Source of the DNA: Salimicrobium album
Lineage (GTDB): Bacteria > Bacillota > Bacilli > Bacillales > Halobacillaceae
NCBI RefSeq assembly: GCF_900107115.1
Contig: NZ_FNOS01000002.1
Span: 360,778 to 424,777 of the forward strand
Direction: 5' to 3'
DNA length: 64,000 bases
Shown in pieces: positions 37,252-46,462 of this stretch (the stretch's first letter is position 1; every line of letters starts with the position of its first letter). A model generated the notes under the pieces. The model was not told the DNA's origin, did no database searches, and saw only the letters and a list, made by a program, of their open reading frames with translations. The translations under genes were made by a program, and so were the position numbers.

Positions 37252-38220
37252 TTGAAAACTATAAAAGACAGTCTATATACGATTACCGTACCTACCCCCT
37301 ACGCTGTAGGAGACGTACATTTATACGTCCTGAAAGGGGAGCCCATTACCCTGATCGATGCCGGCGTCCGTTCCGATGAAGCGTGGGAAGCTTTCAAAAA
37401 CCAGCTTGCCGTCTATAATCTGCGACCTGAAGATATCCGTCAGGTAGTTCTCACTCACCACCATCCCGATCATGTCGGGCTCGTGGAGTATCTTCCTAAC
37501 GTGAAACAATGTCTTGCGCATCGGGCGGCATTCCCCTGGATAGACAGGGACGACCGGTTCTCTTCCAGGTACGTATCTTTTTTCGAAGAATTCTATCGGA
37601 AGAACGGAGTACCGGAATCACTGATTGATAAGCTCGGGGAAGCTCCTGAAAAGCTGAAGGAGTTTCCGGTGTTCACCCTTACCGGTACTTTGAAAGAAGG
37701 CGAGACGATTCCCGGCCATTCTGACTGGGAAGTGATAGAGACCCCAGGCCACGCCCAAAGTCACATTTCTTTATTCAGCAAGGAGGACGGGGTAATGATA
37801 GGTGGAGACCATCTCCTGTATCACATTTCGCCGAACCCTATCATTGAGCCTCCTTTCCACGGGAACGAAAGGGCCAGACCTCTGATTCAGTACCGGGACT
37901 CTCTTAAGAAGTTATTCCGTTACAATGTAAAGGAAGTAATGCCCGGCCATGGACCCCGTTTTAACAATGTTGAAGAAATCATAGGGAAAAGACTTTCCCA
38001 GCAGGAGGAACGCGCAGACAAAGTCTACTCCATTATAGAGGAACAACCTTCGCATTCTTTTGATATAAGCCGGAAGCTGTTTCCGCGACAATACAAAAAG
38101 CAGTACCCGCTGACTATGTCGGAAACTGTCGGACAGTTGGATTTTCTCGAAGAACGTGGGAAAATCTACAGGGAAAGTTCAAAAGGAGTGGATTTTTATT
38201 TCATCAGTGAAAAGTCTTAA
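37252..38220 (+). CDS. MBL-fold metallohydrolase (YqjP-like)
   Basis: 322-residue metallo-beta-lactamase-fold hydrolase with LTHHHPDHVGL (about 66-76) as the zinc site, ETPGHAQSHISL and GGDHLLYH supplying later ligands, and PGHG near 230. A C-terminal winged-helix-like extension resembles LACTB2-type enzymes. Substrate unknown. Start is TTG 37252 behind GGAGG with 7-nt spacing; the ATG at 37216 lies between the -10 element and the predicted transcript start. Confidence 0.85.
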   Translation: MKTIKDSLYTITVPTPYAVGDVHLYVLKGEPITLIDAGVRSDEAWEAFKNQLAVYNLRPEDIRQVVLTHHHPDHVGLVEYLPNVKQCLAHRAAFPWIDRDDRFSSRYVSFFEEFYRKNGVPESLIDKLGEAPEKLKEFPVFTLTGTLKEGETIPGHSDWEVIETPGHAQSHISLFSKEDGVMIGGDHLLYHISPNPIIEPPFHGNERARPLIQYRDSLKKLFRYNVKEVMPGHGPRFNNVEEIIGKRLSQQEERADKVYSIIEEQPSHSFDISRKLFPRQYKKQYPLTMSETVGQLDFLEERGKIYRESSKGVDFYFISEKS

Positions 38221-38989
38221 CAACAGAAAAGTATTAGTAACCGGAGCTTCCAGAGGGATCGGCATGTTTACTGCACTGCATCTTGCTGAGGAGGGGGCGA
38301 TTCCCATCCTTGCGGCCAGGGACGGTCGGAGACTCGAATTGATCTCCCGATTTATAGAAGAGTCTTATGGAATAAAACCTTACATTCACACGGGGGACCT
38401 GGGCCGGGAAGCTGACAGAAAGGAACTCATCGAATATGTTAAAGAAAACCACAAAGATTTATCCGGTCTCATAAACAATGCGGGTTTCGGAAGTTTTGAA
38501 CAGCTTCAGTCCGAGCCCTGGTCGAAAAGCGATATGATGATCCAGCTGAATGTAACTGCTCTGATTCATATAACTAAAGAACTTTTACCCTTACTCGAAA
38601 GTAACGCCGGTCATATTGTTAATGTCGCTTCGCAGTCCGGAAAGATAGCTACGCCGAAAGCCGCAGTTTATACAGCGACGAAGCATGCAGTTGTGGGTTT
38701 CACTAATTCTCTGCGTATGGAAGTCGATGGCATTAGTGTAACCGGAGTGAATCCGGGACCAGTGGACACCAGCTTTTTCGACCGGGCCGATCCGACCGGA
38801 GATTATCGCATTTCTGTCGGGAAAATTATGCTCAACCCTAACAGAATCGCCGCTAAAATGGTGCATACTTTCATCTCTTACAGGAGAGAGATTAACGCCC
38901 CGGGATGGATGGAAGGAGCAAGTAAACTTTATCAGCTTATGCCTTCTACTATAGAAAAAGTGTTCTCCGCCCAGTTCCATAAAAAGTGA
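38207..38989 (+). CDS. Short-chain dehydrogenase/reductase (YqjQ-like)
   Basis: NAD(P)-dependent oxidoreductase of the classical SDR family, about 260 residues. Cofactor motif TGASRGIG (about 11-18), NNAGFG (about 87-92) and catalytic YTATK (about 153-157) with the upstream serine in VASQSGK. A hydrophobic C-terminal region follows. The start is uncertain: GTG 38207 fits the family but is 18 nt from AAGGAG; an ATT at 38198 is 9 nt from it. The 5' end overlaps the preceding hydrolase gene by 14 nt. Confidence 0.85.
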   Translation: MKSLNNRKVLVTGASRGIGMFTALHLAEEGAIPILAARDGRRLELISRFIEESYGIKPYIHTGDLGREADRKELIEYVKENHKDLSGLINNAGFGSFEQLQSEPWSKSDMMIQLNVTALIHITKELLPLLESNAGHIVNVASQSGKIATPKAAVYTATKHAVVGFTNSLRMEVDGISVTGVNPGPVDTSFFDRADPTGDYRISVGKIMLNPNRIAAKMVHTFISYRREINAPGWMEGASKLYQLMPSTIEKVFSAQFHKK

Positions 38990-39042
38990 TGATAATGTTC
39001 TCCTGATGCCCCGGGGTAGTGCACACCTGAAGTTGAAAAACA

Positions 39043-39070
39043 TTACAAAACGCGGGCAGCATATTATAAT
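39043..39070 (+). promoter_or_regulatory. Promoter of the YqkB-like gene
   Basis: TTACAA (39043-39048), 16 nt, TATAAT (39065-39070), 22 nt before the ATG. Confidence 0.55.
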
Positions 39071-39092
39071 TGAAGGGAAAGGGGAGGATGTT

Positions 39093-39431
39093 ATGCATAT
39101 TCAATTCACGGATGAAGCCGGGAAGCTTCTTGATGGATTAATAGAAGATTCGGGAAGATCAGTCCTCAGACTCGAGTATGATACGGACGATTGCGGATGT
39201 GGGGTAAATGGAGTGCCGCTGATGAGACTGGATGATAAAACTGACCCTGCGGATATGCACGTGGAAAGCGACAGATACACTGTCGTTATGAACAGAGAAC
39301 AGTCTTTGTTTTTCCGGAAGAATATGACTGTGGAAGTATTCAAGGGAGCATTTCGTCTTAAAAGTGATGAAGGAATACTGAATCCTGTCATTTCTGTAAA
39401 ACAGGTAAAAGAAAAAGCGGAAGTTCTCTAA
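39093..39431 (+). CDS. yqkB: YqkB-like iron-sulfur biosynthesis (HesB/IscA-like) protein
   Basis: 112-residue protein of the HesB-like fold related to A-type Fe-S carriers. MHIQFTDEAGKLL opens the domain, and DCGCGVNGVPL (about 31-41) holds its only cysteine pair; the C-terminal CxC of true IscA/SufA is missing, as in B. subtilis YqkB, so cluster carriage is doubtful. ATG 39093 follows AAAGGGGAGGA. Upstream in-frame codons lie before the promoter and are not used. Confidence 0.85.
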   Translation: MHIQFTDEAGKLLDGLIEDSGRSVLRLEYDTDDCGCGVNGVPLMRLDDKTDPADMHVESDRYTVVMNREQSLFFRKNMTVEVFKGAFRLKSDEGILNPVISVKQVKEKAEVL

Positions 39432-39486
39432 TAAATCAGCTTCGGGGTATCAGAGCCGGCTCGCGGCCGGAATGTGAGAATAAGAA

Positions 39487-39514
39487 AGCTGCCGCAGTGC
39501 GGCAGCTCTTTTTA
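39487..39514 (+). terminator. Bidirectional terminator between yqkB and yqkF
   Basis: AGCTGCCGC-agt-GCGGCAGCT (39487-39507) followed on the plus strand by CTTTTTAG. On the minus strand the tail is TTTCTTATT, so it can also serve the convergent reductase gene. Confidence 0.85.
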
Positions 39515-40429
39515 GTATCTGTGATTTTTATATTGGAGCGGTTTACTGATCGACTGCATCTGTTGGTACAGATATTCCTGCAGCGGATCCGCCTTTTCAT
39601 ACGACTGTATATTTTCTTCCACCTGAGCGGGAGTGCTCGCTCCGAAGATACAGCTGGCTACTGTTCTGTTATTCAGTATATACTGAAAGCTTTTAGCATT
39701 TTCCTCAGTACCGGCCAGTTGACTCCATTGTTCCGTGAACTGTTTCAGCTCTTCATAGCTGTACTCGAGAAAGCCTTCTTTCCCTTTACTTTGCACAACT
39801 TCTCCGGCGCTGCCGGAAAGCATTCCTTTTGCCAGAGGACCGCGCGCCAGCACGGAAACGTTATACTCATCTAACAGTGGAAATAATTCTTCAGGTCTGC
39901 GGTCCAGAAGACTGTACTGCATCATAACGGACACGATGGAGGAACGCTCCAAATACTGCTTGATTACATTCGGACGGATAGAGGATATGCCGTATTCCCG
40001 GATAAGTCCTTCCTGTTTTAAATCTTCAAATGTATCGATGATTTCATCTGCGGAATCGTCGATCGTTCCACCATGGAGCTGATACAAATCGATGTATTCG
40101 AGGTTCATACGGTGAAGACTGTCTTTCAGCCCTTCTTTAATGTGCTGTGGGGAAGGATTCCATTCCCACGTACCTTTTTCCTTGTCGAAATCGTTGCCGA
40201 CTTTCGATCCGATTACGACCTGATCTCTTTTACCCTGAACGGCCTTACCTACCATCTTTTCGTTTTCCCCGAAGGAGTATAAGTCTGCCGTGTCGAGATA
40301 ATTCACTCCGTTATCAAGAGCTGCAGTGATAATGTCTTTCGCTTTATTCTCTTCGGTACCGATGGACATACATCCGAGTCCCAATTCTGAAATATGAAGA
40401 TCGGACGAACCGATTTGTCTTTTCTGCAT
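39512..40429 (-). CDS. yqkF: Aldo/keto reductase (YqkF-like)
   Basis: NADPH-dependent carbonyl reductase, 305 residues. LGLGCMSIG near the start, NYLDTADLYSFGENE with the catalytic aspartate and tyrosine (about 44-58), VIGSKVGND with the lysine (about 72-80) and YQLHG with the histidine (about 116-120). ATG 40429 is 9 nt from AGGAAAGG; the ATG three codons upstream directly abuts that site. Divergent from nudF. Confidence 0.88.
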   Translation of the reverse strand: MQKRQIGSSDLHISELGLGCMSIGTEENKAKDIITAALDNGVNYLDTADLYSFGENEKMVGKAVQGKRDQVVIGSKVGNDFDKEKGTWEWNPSPQHIKEGLKDSLHRMNLEYIDLYQLHGGTIDDSADEIIDTFEDLKQEGLIREYGISSIRPNVIKQYLERSSIVSVMMQYSLLDRRPEELFPLLDEYNVSVLARGPLAKGMLSGSAGEVVQSKGKEGFLEYSYEELKQFTEQWSQLAGTEENAKSFQYILNNRTVASCIFGASTPAQVEENIQSYEKADPLQEYLYQQMQSISKPLQYKNHRY

Positions 40430-40498
40430 GAATTTCATCCTTTCCTGTATAGTAGATTTCCCCTAAACTTATAATAGCTGAAAACTTAGAGGTGATAA

Positions 40499-41059
40499 AT
40501 GATGAAGGAAGATTTCAAAGAGAATACGATCTCCACAGAAGAAATATACAAAGGAAAAATAATTGATGTAAAGGTGGACACGGTACAATTACCCGACGGT
40601 AACCAATCAAAACGTGAGATTGTCAATCATCCGGGGGCGGTGGCAGTTCTGGCGGTTACCGGAGAGGGGAAAATAGTCATGGTTAAACAGTACAGGAAAC
40701 CGCTTGAGAAATTCCTGCTTGAGATTCCTGCGGGCAAGCTTGAAAAAGGGGAAGATCCCGAACATACGGCAATCCGTGAACTGGAGGAGGAAACGGGGTA
40801 TTCCAGCGGGAATCTGAAATTGATCAATTCCTTCTATACATCCCCGGGTTTCGCGGACGAACTGGTTTATCTTTATCTGGCCGAGGATCCCTGGAAATTG
40901 TCCGATAATGTAGAGGGAGATGACGATGAATTCGTAACCGTGGAAGAGTTGACTCTTGAGGAGGCATTCCGGCAGGAAGAAGAGAAAATCATCCACGATG
41001 CCAAAACCTCTTATGCTTTACTCTATGCCAAGCTCTTTCTGTTTCCTGAAGGGGACTGA
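40499..41059 (+). CDS. nudF: NudF, ADP-ribose pyrophosphatase
   Basis: Nudix hydrolase that cleaves ADP-ribose to AMP and ribose-5-phosphate. 186 residues with a full Nudix box: GKLEKGEDPEHTAI then RELEEETG (about 80-101), matching GX5EX7REUXEEXGU. The N-terminal strand region (TISTEEIYKGKIIDVKVD) and PGFADE after the box are typical of ADPRase. Two adjacent ATG codons (40499 and 40502) follow GAGGTGA. Confidence 0.93.
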   Translation: MMKEDFKENTISTEEIYKGKIIDVKVDTVQLPDGNQSKREIVNHPGAVAVLAVTGEGKIVMVKQYRKPLEKFLLEIPAGKLEKGEDPEHTAIRELEEETGYSSGNLKLINSFYTSPGFADELVYLYLAEDPWKLSDNVEGDDDEFVTVEELTLEEAFRQEEEKIIHDAKTSYALLYAKLFLFPEGD

Positions 41060-41175
41060 ATCTTTCAGAGTAAAGATGAAGATGGGTCGTATGACGGTTC
41101 ACGTCCTCTGTGATCTTTTGCCCCGGCCTTACGTGCTCAGTGAGAATGCGTGATAATCAGTATCTGTTATATTAA

Positions 41176-41238
41176 AATGATTATCAATAACAGATAAGAA
41201 TTATTTTAATTTGACACTGAGAACGACTTTGCTATAAT
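41176..41238 (+). promoter_or_regulatory. fur promoter with Fur/PerR-type boxes
   Basis: Strong promoter TTGACA (41211-41216), 16 nt, extended TGcTATAAT (41230-41238). Immediately upstream, AATGATTATCA (41176-41186) matches the Fur-box core TGATAATnATTATCA, and TAAGAAT-T-ATTTTAA (41195-41209) is a 7-1-7 imperfect palindrome of Fur/PerR type. Suggests autoregulation or PerR control. Confidence 0.6.
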
Positions 41239-41268
41239 TAAATTGAAATAGGAAAGAGGGGCGGTTGT

Positions 41269-41733
41269 ATGGAACATCGATTAGAAAGAATCAAAAAACA
41301 ATTACACTCCCAAAGTTATAAATTGACGCCTCAACGTGAAGCTACCGTCCGTGTTCTGCTGGAGAACGAAGCGGATCATCTGAGTGCTGAGGATGTTTAT
41401 CTGCTCGTGAAAGAGAAAGCCCCCGAAATAGGGCTGGCCACCGTATACCGGACTCTGGAGTTACTTTCGGAATTGAAAGTGGTTGATAAAATCAACTTTG
41501 GTGATGGAGTTTCGAGATATGATTTAAGAAAAGAAGGAGCGGAACATTTCCACCACCACCTTGTCTGTACCGAGTGCGGTTCTGTCGAGGAAATCGAAGA
41601 GGACTTACTTGAAGAAGTCGAGAAAGTCGTGGAGAGTGACTGGAAGTTCCAGGTGAAGGATCATCGCCTCACTTTTCATGGTATATGTAAAGTTTGTCAG
41701 GAAATCACTGTTACTAACAGCGTGTCCAATTGA
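41269..41733 (+). CDS. fur: Fur, ferric uptake regulator
   Basis: Iron-dependent repressor; 154 residues. Winged helix with KLTPQREATVR and GLATVYRTLELL (about 63-74); metal-binding HFHHHLVCTECG (about 89-100) includes the first CxxC, and CKVCQ (about 145-149) the second structural zinc pair. Context next to nudF and xerD matches Fur rather than PerR or Zur. ATG 41269 follows GAAAGAGGGG. Confidence 0.93.
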   Translation: MEHRLERIKKQLHSQSYKLTPQREATVRVLLENEADHLSAEDVYLLVKEKAPEIGLATVYRTLELLSELKVVDKINFGDGVSRYDLRKEGAEHFHHHLVCTECGSVEEIEEDLLEEVEKVVESDWKFQVKDHRLTFHGICKVCQEITVTNSVSN

Positions 41734-41770
41734 GGGCATTGCACTATAAATCGGAAGAGGAGTTTCAGCC

Positions 41771-42658
41771 ATGTGGGACGATTTTAACGATTTTCTCCAT
41801 TACTTAACAGTTGAAAGGGGGCTGTCTGACAACACAGTGCAGTCCTACAAAAGAGATTTGAAACAGTACCTCTCCTATTTGAAGGAAAGAGAGGCGGTCA
41901 CTGATTTCAATCAGGTTACGAGGCATCATATCATGCAGTACCTTTATACGCTGAATGATAAAGGGAGAAGTCCCTCCACCATTGCCAGACTTCTCTCTTC
42001 CATACGTCTGTACCATCAGTTTCTTGTCCGTGAAAAGAAAGTGGATAAAGATCCAAGTTTACATATAGAAACACCGAAGAAAGAAAGAAAACTTCCCAAA
42101 ATACTTTCCAATCAAGATGTAGAAAAATTATTGAACCTGACGGTGACTAATTCTCTCGATGCCAGAAATAAAGCTATGCTCGAAATGCTTTATGCTACAG
42201 GGTTGCGGGTCTCGGAGCTTGTTTCCCTGAAGGTCTCCGATCTTCATTTGACCATGGGATTCGTCCGCTGTCTCGGGAAAGGTGAAAAAGAGAGGATTGT
42301 CCCGCTTGGGGATATGGCCCGGGAAGCTGTGGAAGAATACTTACAGGGACCACGTCAGGCGCTCGTTAAAAAGAAGAAAACGGAAGAATTGTTTGTTAAC
42401 CACCACGGAAACGCACTTTCCCGGCAGGGCTTCTGGAAAATATTGAAAGCGGTTGCTAAGGACGTAGGGGTGAACAATGAGATTACTCCTCACACATTAC
42501 GGCATTCGTTCGCTACTCATCTGCTGGAGAATGGTGCGGATCTTCGTGCGGTTCAGGAGATGCTTGGGCATGCAGACATTTCCACGACGCAAATATATAC
42601 TCACGTTACGAAAACGAGACTACAGGACGTGTACCGTACTTTCCATCCCAGGGCTTAA
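41771..42658 (+). CDS. xerD: XerD tyrosine recombinase
   Basis: Acts with XerC (CodV) at dif to resolve chromosome dimers. 295 residues with an N-terminal SAM-like core-binding domain (1-90) and a catalytic domain bearing ATGLRVSEL (Arg, about 148), [10 protein letters not shown] (His-x-x-Arg, about 240) and [15 protein letters not shown] (His and nucleophilic Tyr, about 265-279). Follows fur by 37 nt; in B. subtilis spoIIM lies in this gap. Confidence 0.95.
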   Translation: MWDDFNDFLHYLTVERGLSDNTVQSYKRDLKQYLSYLKEREAVTDFNQVTRHHIMQYLYTLNDKGRSPSTIARLLSSIRLYHQFLVREKKVDKDPSLHIETPKKERKLPKILSNQDVEKLLNLTVTNSLDARNKAMLEMLYATGLRVSELVSLKVSDLHLTMGFVRCLGKGEKERIVPLGDMAREAVEEYLQGPRQALVKKKKTEELFVNHHGNALSRQGFWKILKAVAKDVGVNNEITPHTLRHSFATHLLENGADLRAVQEMLGHADISTTQIYTHVTKTRLQDVYRTFHPRA

Positions 42659-42761
42659 CTGATACAATTAACTTACAGGTTCTGTTGTCTGACATCTTAC
42701 AACATATTTATGCTTATTCTCCGGAAAAGACGGGAAACAAAATTAGCAGGAGGTATCAATT

Positions 42762-43940
42762 ATGAATAAATTCAAAAGAGTGTTTTTAATAGTAATGGAT
42801 TCAGTAGGTATTGGAGAGGCGCCGGATGCTCCTCAGTTCAATGATGAAGGTGCAGATACGCTCGGTCATATAGCCGAAAAAATGAACGGACTGAAAATGC
42901 CTAATATCGGTCAGCTCGGATTAAGTAACATCAGAGAAATACCGGGTATAGATAAAGCTGATCAGCCTAAAGCTCATTATACGACGATGATGGAAGCTTC
43001 CAATGGAAAAGATACGATGACAGGCCACTGGGAGATAATGGGGCTCTATATTGATAAACCTTTCCGTACTTTCCCTGAGGGCTTCCCGGATGAACTTCTG
43101 GATCAGATTAAAGAGAAAACGGGTCGTGGAATTGTAGGGAATAAACCTGCTTCCGGAACGGAAATAATTAAAGAGCTGGGAGAGCACCATATGGAAACCG
43201 GTGATTTGATTGTGTACACGTCTGCGGATTCCGTTATCCAGATAGCTGCCCATGAAGATGTCATTCCTCCGGAAGAACTTTATGAAATCTGTGAATTCAC
43301 AAGGGAAATCACACGTGATGAAAAGTACATGGTAGGAAGAGTGATTGCCCGTCCGTTCGTAGGGAAACCCGGGGAATTTGAAAGGACGTCAAATCGTCAC
43401 GATTACGCATTGAAACCCTTCGGACGCACAGTGATGAACCACTTGAAGGATGAAGATTATGACGTCGTGGCTCTGGGTAAAATTTCGGATATCTACGACG
43501 GAGAAGGTGTCACAGAAGCGATCCGGACCGACGACAATGATGATGGAATGGACAAGTTCATAAAATCTATGGATGAAGATTTTGAAGGTCTTAATTTCCT
43601 TAACCTCGTGGACTTCGATGCAAAATTCGGTCACCGCAGAGATCCTGTCGGTTACGGCAAAGCGCTTGAAGCGTTCGATGAGCGCCTGCCGACAGTACTT
43701 GAAAAAATGAACGATGACGATCTTCTTATAATTACAGCGGATCACGGAAATGACCCTGTCCATCACGGCACTGACCATACGAGAGAATTGGTTCCTCTTA
43801 TCGTTTATCACAATAATGTGAAAAACGGTCAGGAGATGGATCAGCGCCAGACTTTTGCTGATATCGGAGCAACGGTAGCTGAGAACTTCTCTGTGAAAAT
43901 GCCGGAGTACGGAAAAAGTTTCCTGAAAAACATTCTTTAA
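42762..43940 (+). CDS. deoB: Phosphopentomutase DeoB (Drm)
   Basis: Interconverts (deoxy)ribose-1-phosphate and -5-phosphate in nucleoside salvage. 392-residue alkaline-phosphatase-fold enzyme: metal-binding [13 protein letters not shown] (about 7-19) and [10 protein letters not shown] (about 84-93, phosphorylated threonine), ITADHGNDP (about 326) and HTRE near 340. Start ATG 42762 behind AGCAGGAGG. First gene of a deoB-punA-pdp unit. Confidence 0.96.
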   Translation: MNKFKRVFLIVMDSVGIGEAPDAPQFNDEGADTLGHIAEKMNGLKMPNIGQLGLSNIREIPGIDKADQPKAHYTTMMEASNGKDTMTGHWEIMGLYIDKPFRTFPEGFPDELLDQIKEKTGRGIVGNKPASGTEIIKELGEHHMETGDLIVYTSADSVIQIAAHEDVIPPEELYEICEFTREITRDEKYMVGRVIARPFVGKPGEFERTSNRHDYALKPFGRTVMNHLKDEDYDVVALGKISDIYDGEGVTEAIRTDDNDDGMDKFIKSMDEDFEGLNFLNLVDFDAKFGHRRDPVGYGKALEAFDERLPTVLEKMNDDDLLIITADHGNDPVHHGTDHTRELVPLIVYHNNVKNGQEMDQRQTFADIGATVAENFSVKMPEYGKSFLKNIL

Positions 43941-43957
43941 AATATGGAGGTAATTTA

Positions 43958-44773
43958 ATGAATACTGAAGCAGTTAAAGAAGCGGCAGCTTTTATTGAAG
44001 GGAAGTTGGATAAGACACCGGCGGTCGGTCTGATTCTCGGTTCCGGCCTCGGAGTGCTTGCCGATGAAATCACGAATCCTGTTACTATTCCTTATAAAGA
44101 CGTACCACATTTCCCGGAATCGACCGTCTCCGGTCATAAAGGCCAATTGGTTATCGGTGAACTTGAAGGTAAACAGGTGATCGCCATGCAGGGACGTTTC
44201 CACTATTATGAAGGTTATACGATGAAAGAAGTGACGTTCCCTGTAAGGGTCATGAAATCACTCGGTATTTCGGATCTGTTCGTTACGAACGCCGCCGGTG
44301 GTATCAACGAAAGTTATGAACCGGGGCAGCTCATGATCATAAAAGATCACATCAACCAGATGGGGGACAACCCGCTAATAGGTCCGAACGATGATTCGAT
44401 GGGGGTCAGATTTCCGGACATGTCGGAAGCCTATAACAGAACCCTTATTAAGACGGCACAAAATAAGGCGGACGCCCTTGGACTGAAAGTGGAGCAGGGG
44501 GTATATGTCGGCAATACCGGTCCCGTGTACGAAACGGCTGCCGAAATCCGTATGCTCAGAACGCTCGGTGGGGATGCGGTTGGCATGTCGACTGTGCCGG
44601 AAGTTATAGCAGCGAACCACGCAGGTCTCAGAGTTCTCGGTATTTCGTGTATATCAAATATGGCTGCAGGCATTCTGGATCAGCCCCTGACTCACGATGA
44701 AGTGATAGAGACGACTGCAAGAGTGAGGGAAGACTTTCTCAGTTTCGTTAAGGCGGTCGTGAAAGCTGTATAA
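43958..44773 (+). CDS. punA: Purine nucleoside phosphorylase PunA (PupG)
   Basis: Trimeric type PNP that phosphorolyses purine nucleosides to base and ribose-1-phosphate. 271 residues: LILGSGLGVLADE (about 24-36, phosphate binding), GRFHYYEGY (about 80-88), VTNAAGGIN (about 112-120) and GGDAVGMSTVPEV (about 203-215). Begins 17 nt after deoB, whose product consumes the sugar phosphate made here. Confidence 0.96.
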   Translation: MNTEAVKEAAAFIEGKLDKTPAVGLILGSGLGVLADEITNPVTIPYKDVPHFPESTVSGHKGQLVIGELEGKQVIAMQGRFHYYEGYTMKEVTFPVRVMKSLGISDLFVTNAAGGINESYEPGQLMIIKDHINQMGDNPLIGPNDDSMGVRFPDMSEAYNRTLIKTAQNKADALGLKVEQGVYVGNTGPVYETAAEIRMLRTLGGDAVGMSTVPEVIAANHAGLRVLGISCISNMAAGILDQPLTHDEVIETTARVREDFLSFVKAVVKAV

Positions 44774-44857
44774 TAATTTCCTTTCGGAAGCAAAAAGTAA
44801 AAATATAATTTCTCGGCTACACGTGCGGAGAAGTGACCCACAGGAAGGTGACTCTAA

Positions 44858-46159
44858 ATGAGAATGTATGACATTATCGTGAAAAAAAGAGAAGGTAATA
44901 TTCTGAATGAAGAGGAAATCAGATTTTTCATAAACGGGTACACGAACGGAGAAATCCCTGATTACCAGGCTTCGGCTCTGGCTATGGCGATTTATTTTCA
45001 GGGAATGAACGGAAAAGAAACGGCGGCATTGACCCAGGCAATGGTAGATTCAGGCGAAAAAATAGACCTGAGCGACATTGAAGGTCACATTGTCGATAAA
45101 CACTCCACAGGCGGAGTGGGAGATAAAGTCACTTTTATTATAGGCCCGCTGGTCGCTTCCCTCGGAATTCCTGTAGCAAAAATGTCCGGTCGTGGTCTCG
45201 GTCATACCGGAGGAACAATTGACAAGTTAGAAGCGATAGAGGGATTCACTACTGAAATAACCAAAGAGGAATTTGTCAGAAATGTAAACACCCATAAGCT
45301 GGCGGTGGCCGGCCAGACGGGGAATCTGGCTCCGGCGGACAAGAAATTGTACGCCCTGAGGGATGTGACCGGTACGGTGAACGCCCTTTCCCTGATTGCA
45401 AGTTCCATCATGAGTAAAAAGCTGGCTTCGGGCGCGGACAGTATTGTACTTGATGTGAAAACGGGTTCCGGTGCATTTATGAAAACACTGGAAGACTCTG
45501 AAGCGCTTGCCAGAGAAATGGTCACCATCGGTAATGAACTCGGTAAAAATACAGTAGCTGTTATCAGTGACATGAACCAGCCACTGGGTTTTGAGGTCGG
45601 AAACGCAAATGAGATAAAAGAAGCGGCTGAAATTCTTAAGGGGAGCGATGTGAAGGACCTTCGTGAACTTTCGCTTGAGATTGCTTCCCAGATGAGTGTC
45701 CTGGCAGGGGCTTTCGATAAACCGGAAGCTGCAAGAGAGGCGCTTGAGGAAAACATATCAAACGGAAAAGCGCACGCAAAACTGAAAGAATTCATCGAAG
45801 CCCAGCACGGGGCTGGGGAAATGATTGATGATTTGAGTAAGTTACCACAGGCTGAATATCATGTGGAGATACCGGCTGAAACTGGCGGGTATGTAAATGA
45901 GATTGATGCGGAATCCATCGGAGTAGCAGCGATGTATCTCGGCGCAGGCCGTCAGACGAAAGACGATAAGATCGATCACAGTGTCGGCATCACCCTCAAG
46001 AAGAAAATCGGCGATAAAGTGGAAGAAGGAGAGCCTCTCGTTGTTCTCCACAGTAATATGAAAGAACCGGAAGATTCAGTGGAGAAAGTGAAGAAAGCTT
46101 ACACCATTACTTCCGACAAAAAAGAAGCTCCAACCCTTCTTCATAATATCATCAAGTAG
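44858..46159 (+). CDS. pdp: Pyrimidine-nucleoside phosphorylase
   Basis: Phosphorolyses uridine, deoxyuridine and thymidine. 433 residues: [12 protein letters not shown] (about 81-92) binds phosphate and potassium, and [18 protein letters not shown] (about 110-127) is the family signature. In B. subtilis pdp lies in a separate nupC-pdp-dra operon; here it completes a salvage unit with deoB and punA in the place where dacF and the spoIIA operon would lie. A terminator follows. Confidence 0.95.
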   Translation: MRMYDIIVKKREGNILNEEEIRFFINGYTNGEIPDYQASALAMAIYFQGMNGKETAALTQAMVDSGEKIDLSDIEGHIVDKHSTGGVGDKVTFIIGPLVASLGIPVAKMSGRGLGHTGGTIDKLEAIEGFTTEITKEEFVRNVNTHKLAVAGQTGNLAPADKKLYALRDVTGTVNALSLIASSIMSKKLASGADSIVLDVKTGSGAFMKTLEDSEALAREMVTIGNELGKNTVAVISDMNQPLGFEVGNANEIKEAAEILKGSDVKDLRELSLEIASQMSVLAGAFDKPEAAREALEENISNGKAHAKLKEFIEAQHGAGEMIDDLSKLPQAEYHVEIPAETGGYVNEIDAESIGVAAMYLGAGRQTKDDKIDHSVGITLKKKIGDKVEEGEPLVVLHSNMKEPEDSVEKVKKAYTITSDKKEAPTLLHNIIK

Positions 46160-46462
46160 TACGGTTATGTGGGTGAATGCTGCCCGGAAAGGCTGTCGAA
46201 AACTATTTCGGCAGCCTTTCCTTATCATTATCCGCTTTTTATGACCCAATATAATCAGCGGTGAAGGCGACGATTTTTATCAGATTTTGTAAACTCCTGG
46301 CCTCCGGTACCGGACTTAATATGTTGTAGGTGTAAAAAGATTATGATAAATTTAAAATATTATTTGTATTGAAATAACTTGGTTGCAGCATTCCTTATAT
46401 TTTTTGAAGGTGCAGCTCTGTCTGAGAAATTGCAGGTGTACTTAACGGAAGGACGGGTGTAA
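46160..46462 (+). other. Intergenic region before lysA
   Basis: About 300 nt. It holds the pdp hairpin at its start. The rest is AT-rich with no reading frame of note and no clear SigA promoter; a lysine riboswitch was looked for and its conserved elements were not recognised. The AAGGACGGG ribosome-binding site for lysA lies at the 3' end. Confidence 0.5.
46186..46228 (+). terminator. Terminator-like hairpin after pdp
   Basis: GGAAAGGCTG / CAGCCTTTCC (46186-46195, 46212-46221), extended by CGAA/TTCG inside. The tail (TTATCATT) is only moderately T-rich. Confidence 0.7.

Noticed and set aside
41076-41153. Short frame between nudF and fur, considered as mciZ or yqkK
   Set aside because: The sequence does not resemble either, and no ribosome-binding site precedes it.
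46229-46462. Lysine riboswitch or T-box before lysA
   Set aside because: No conserved core, specifier region or anti-terminator pair was recognised.
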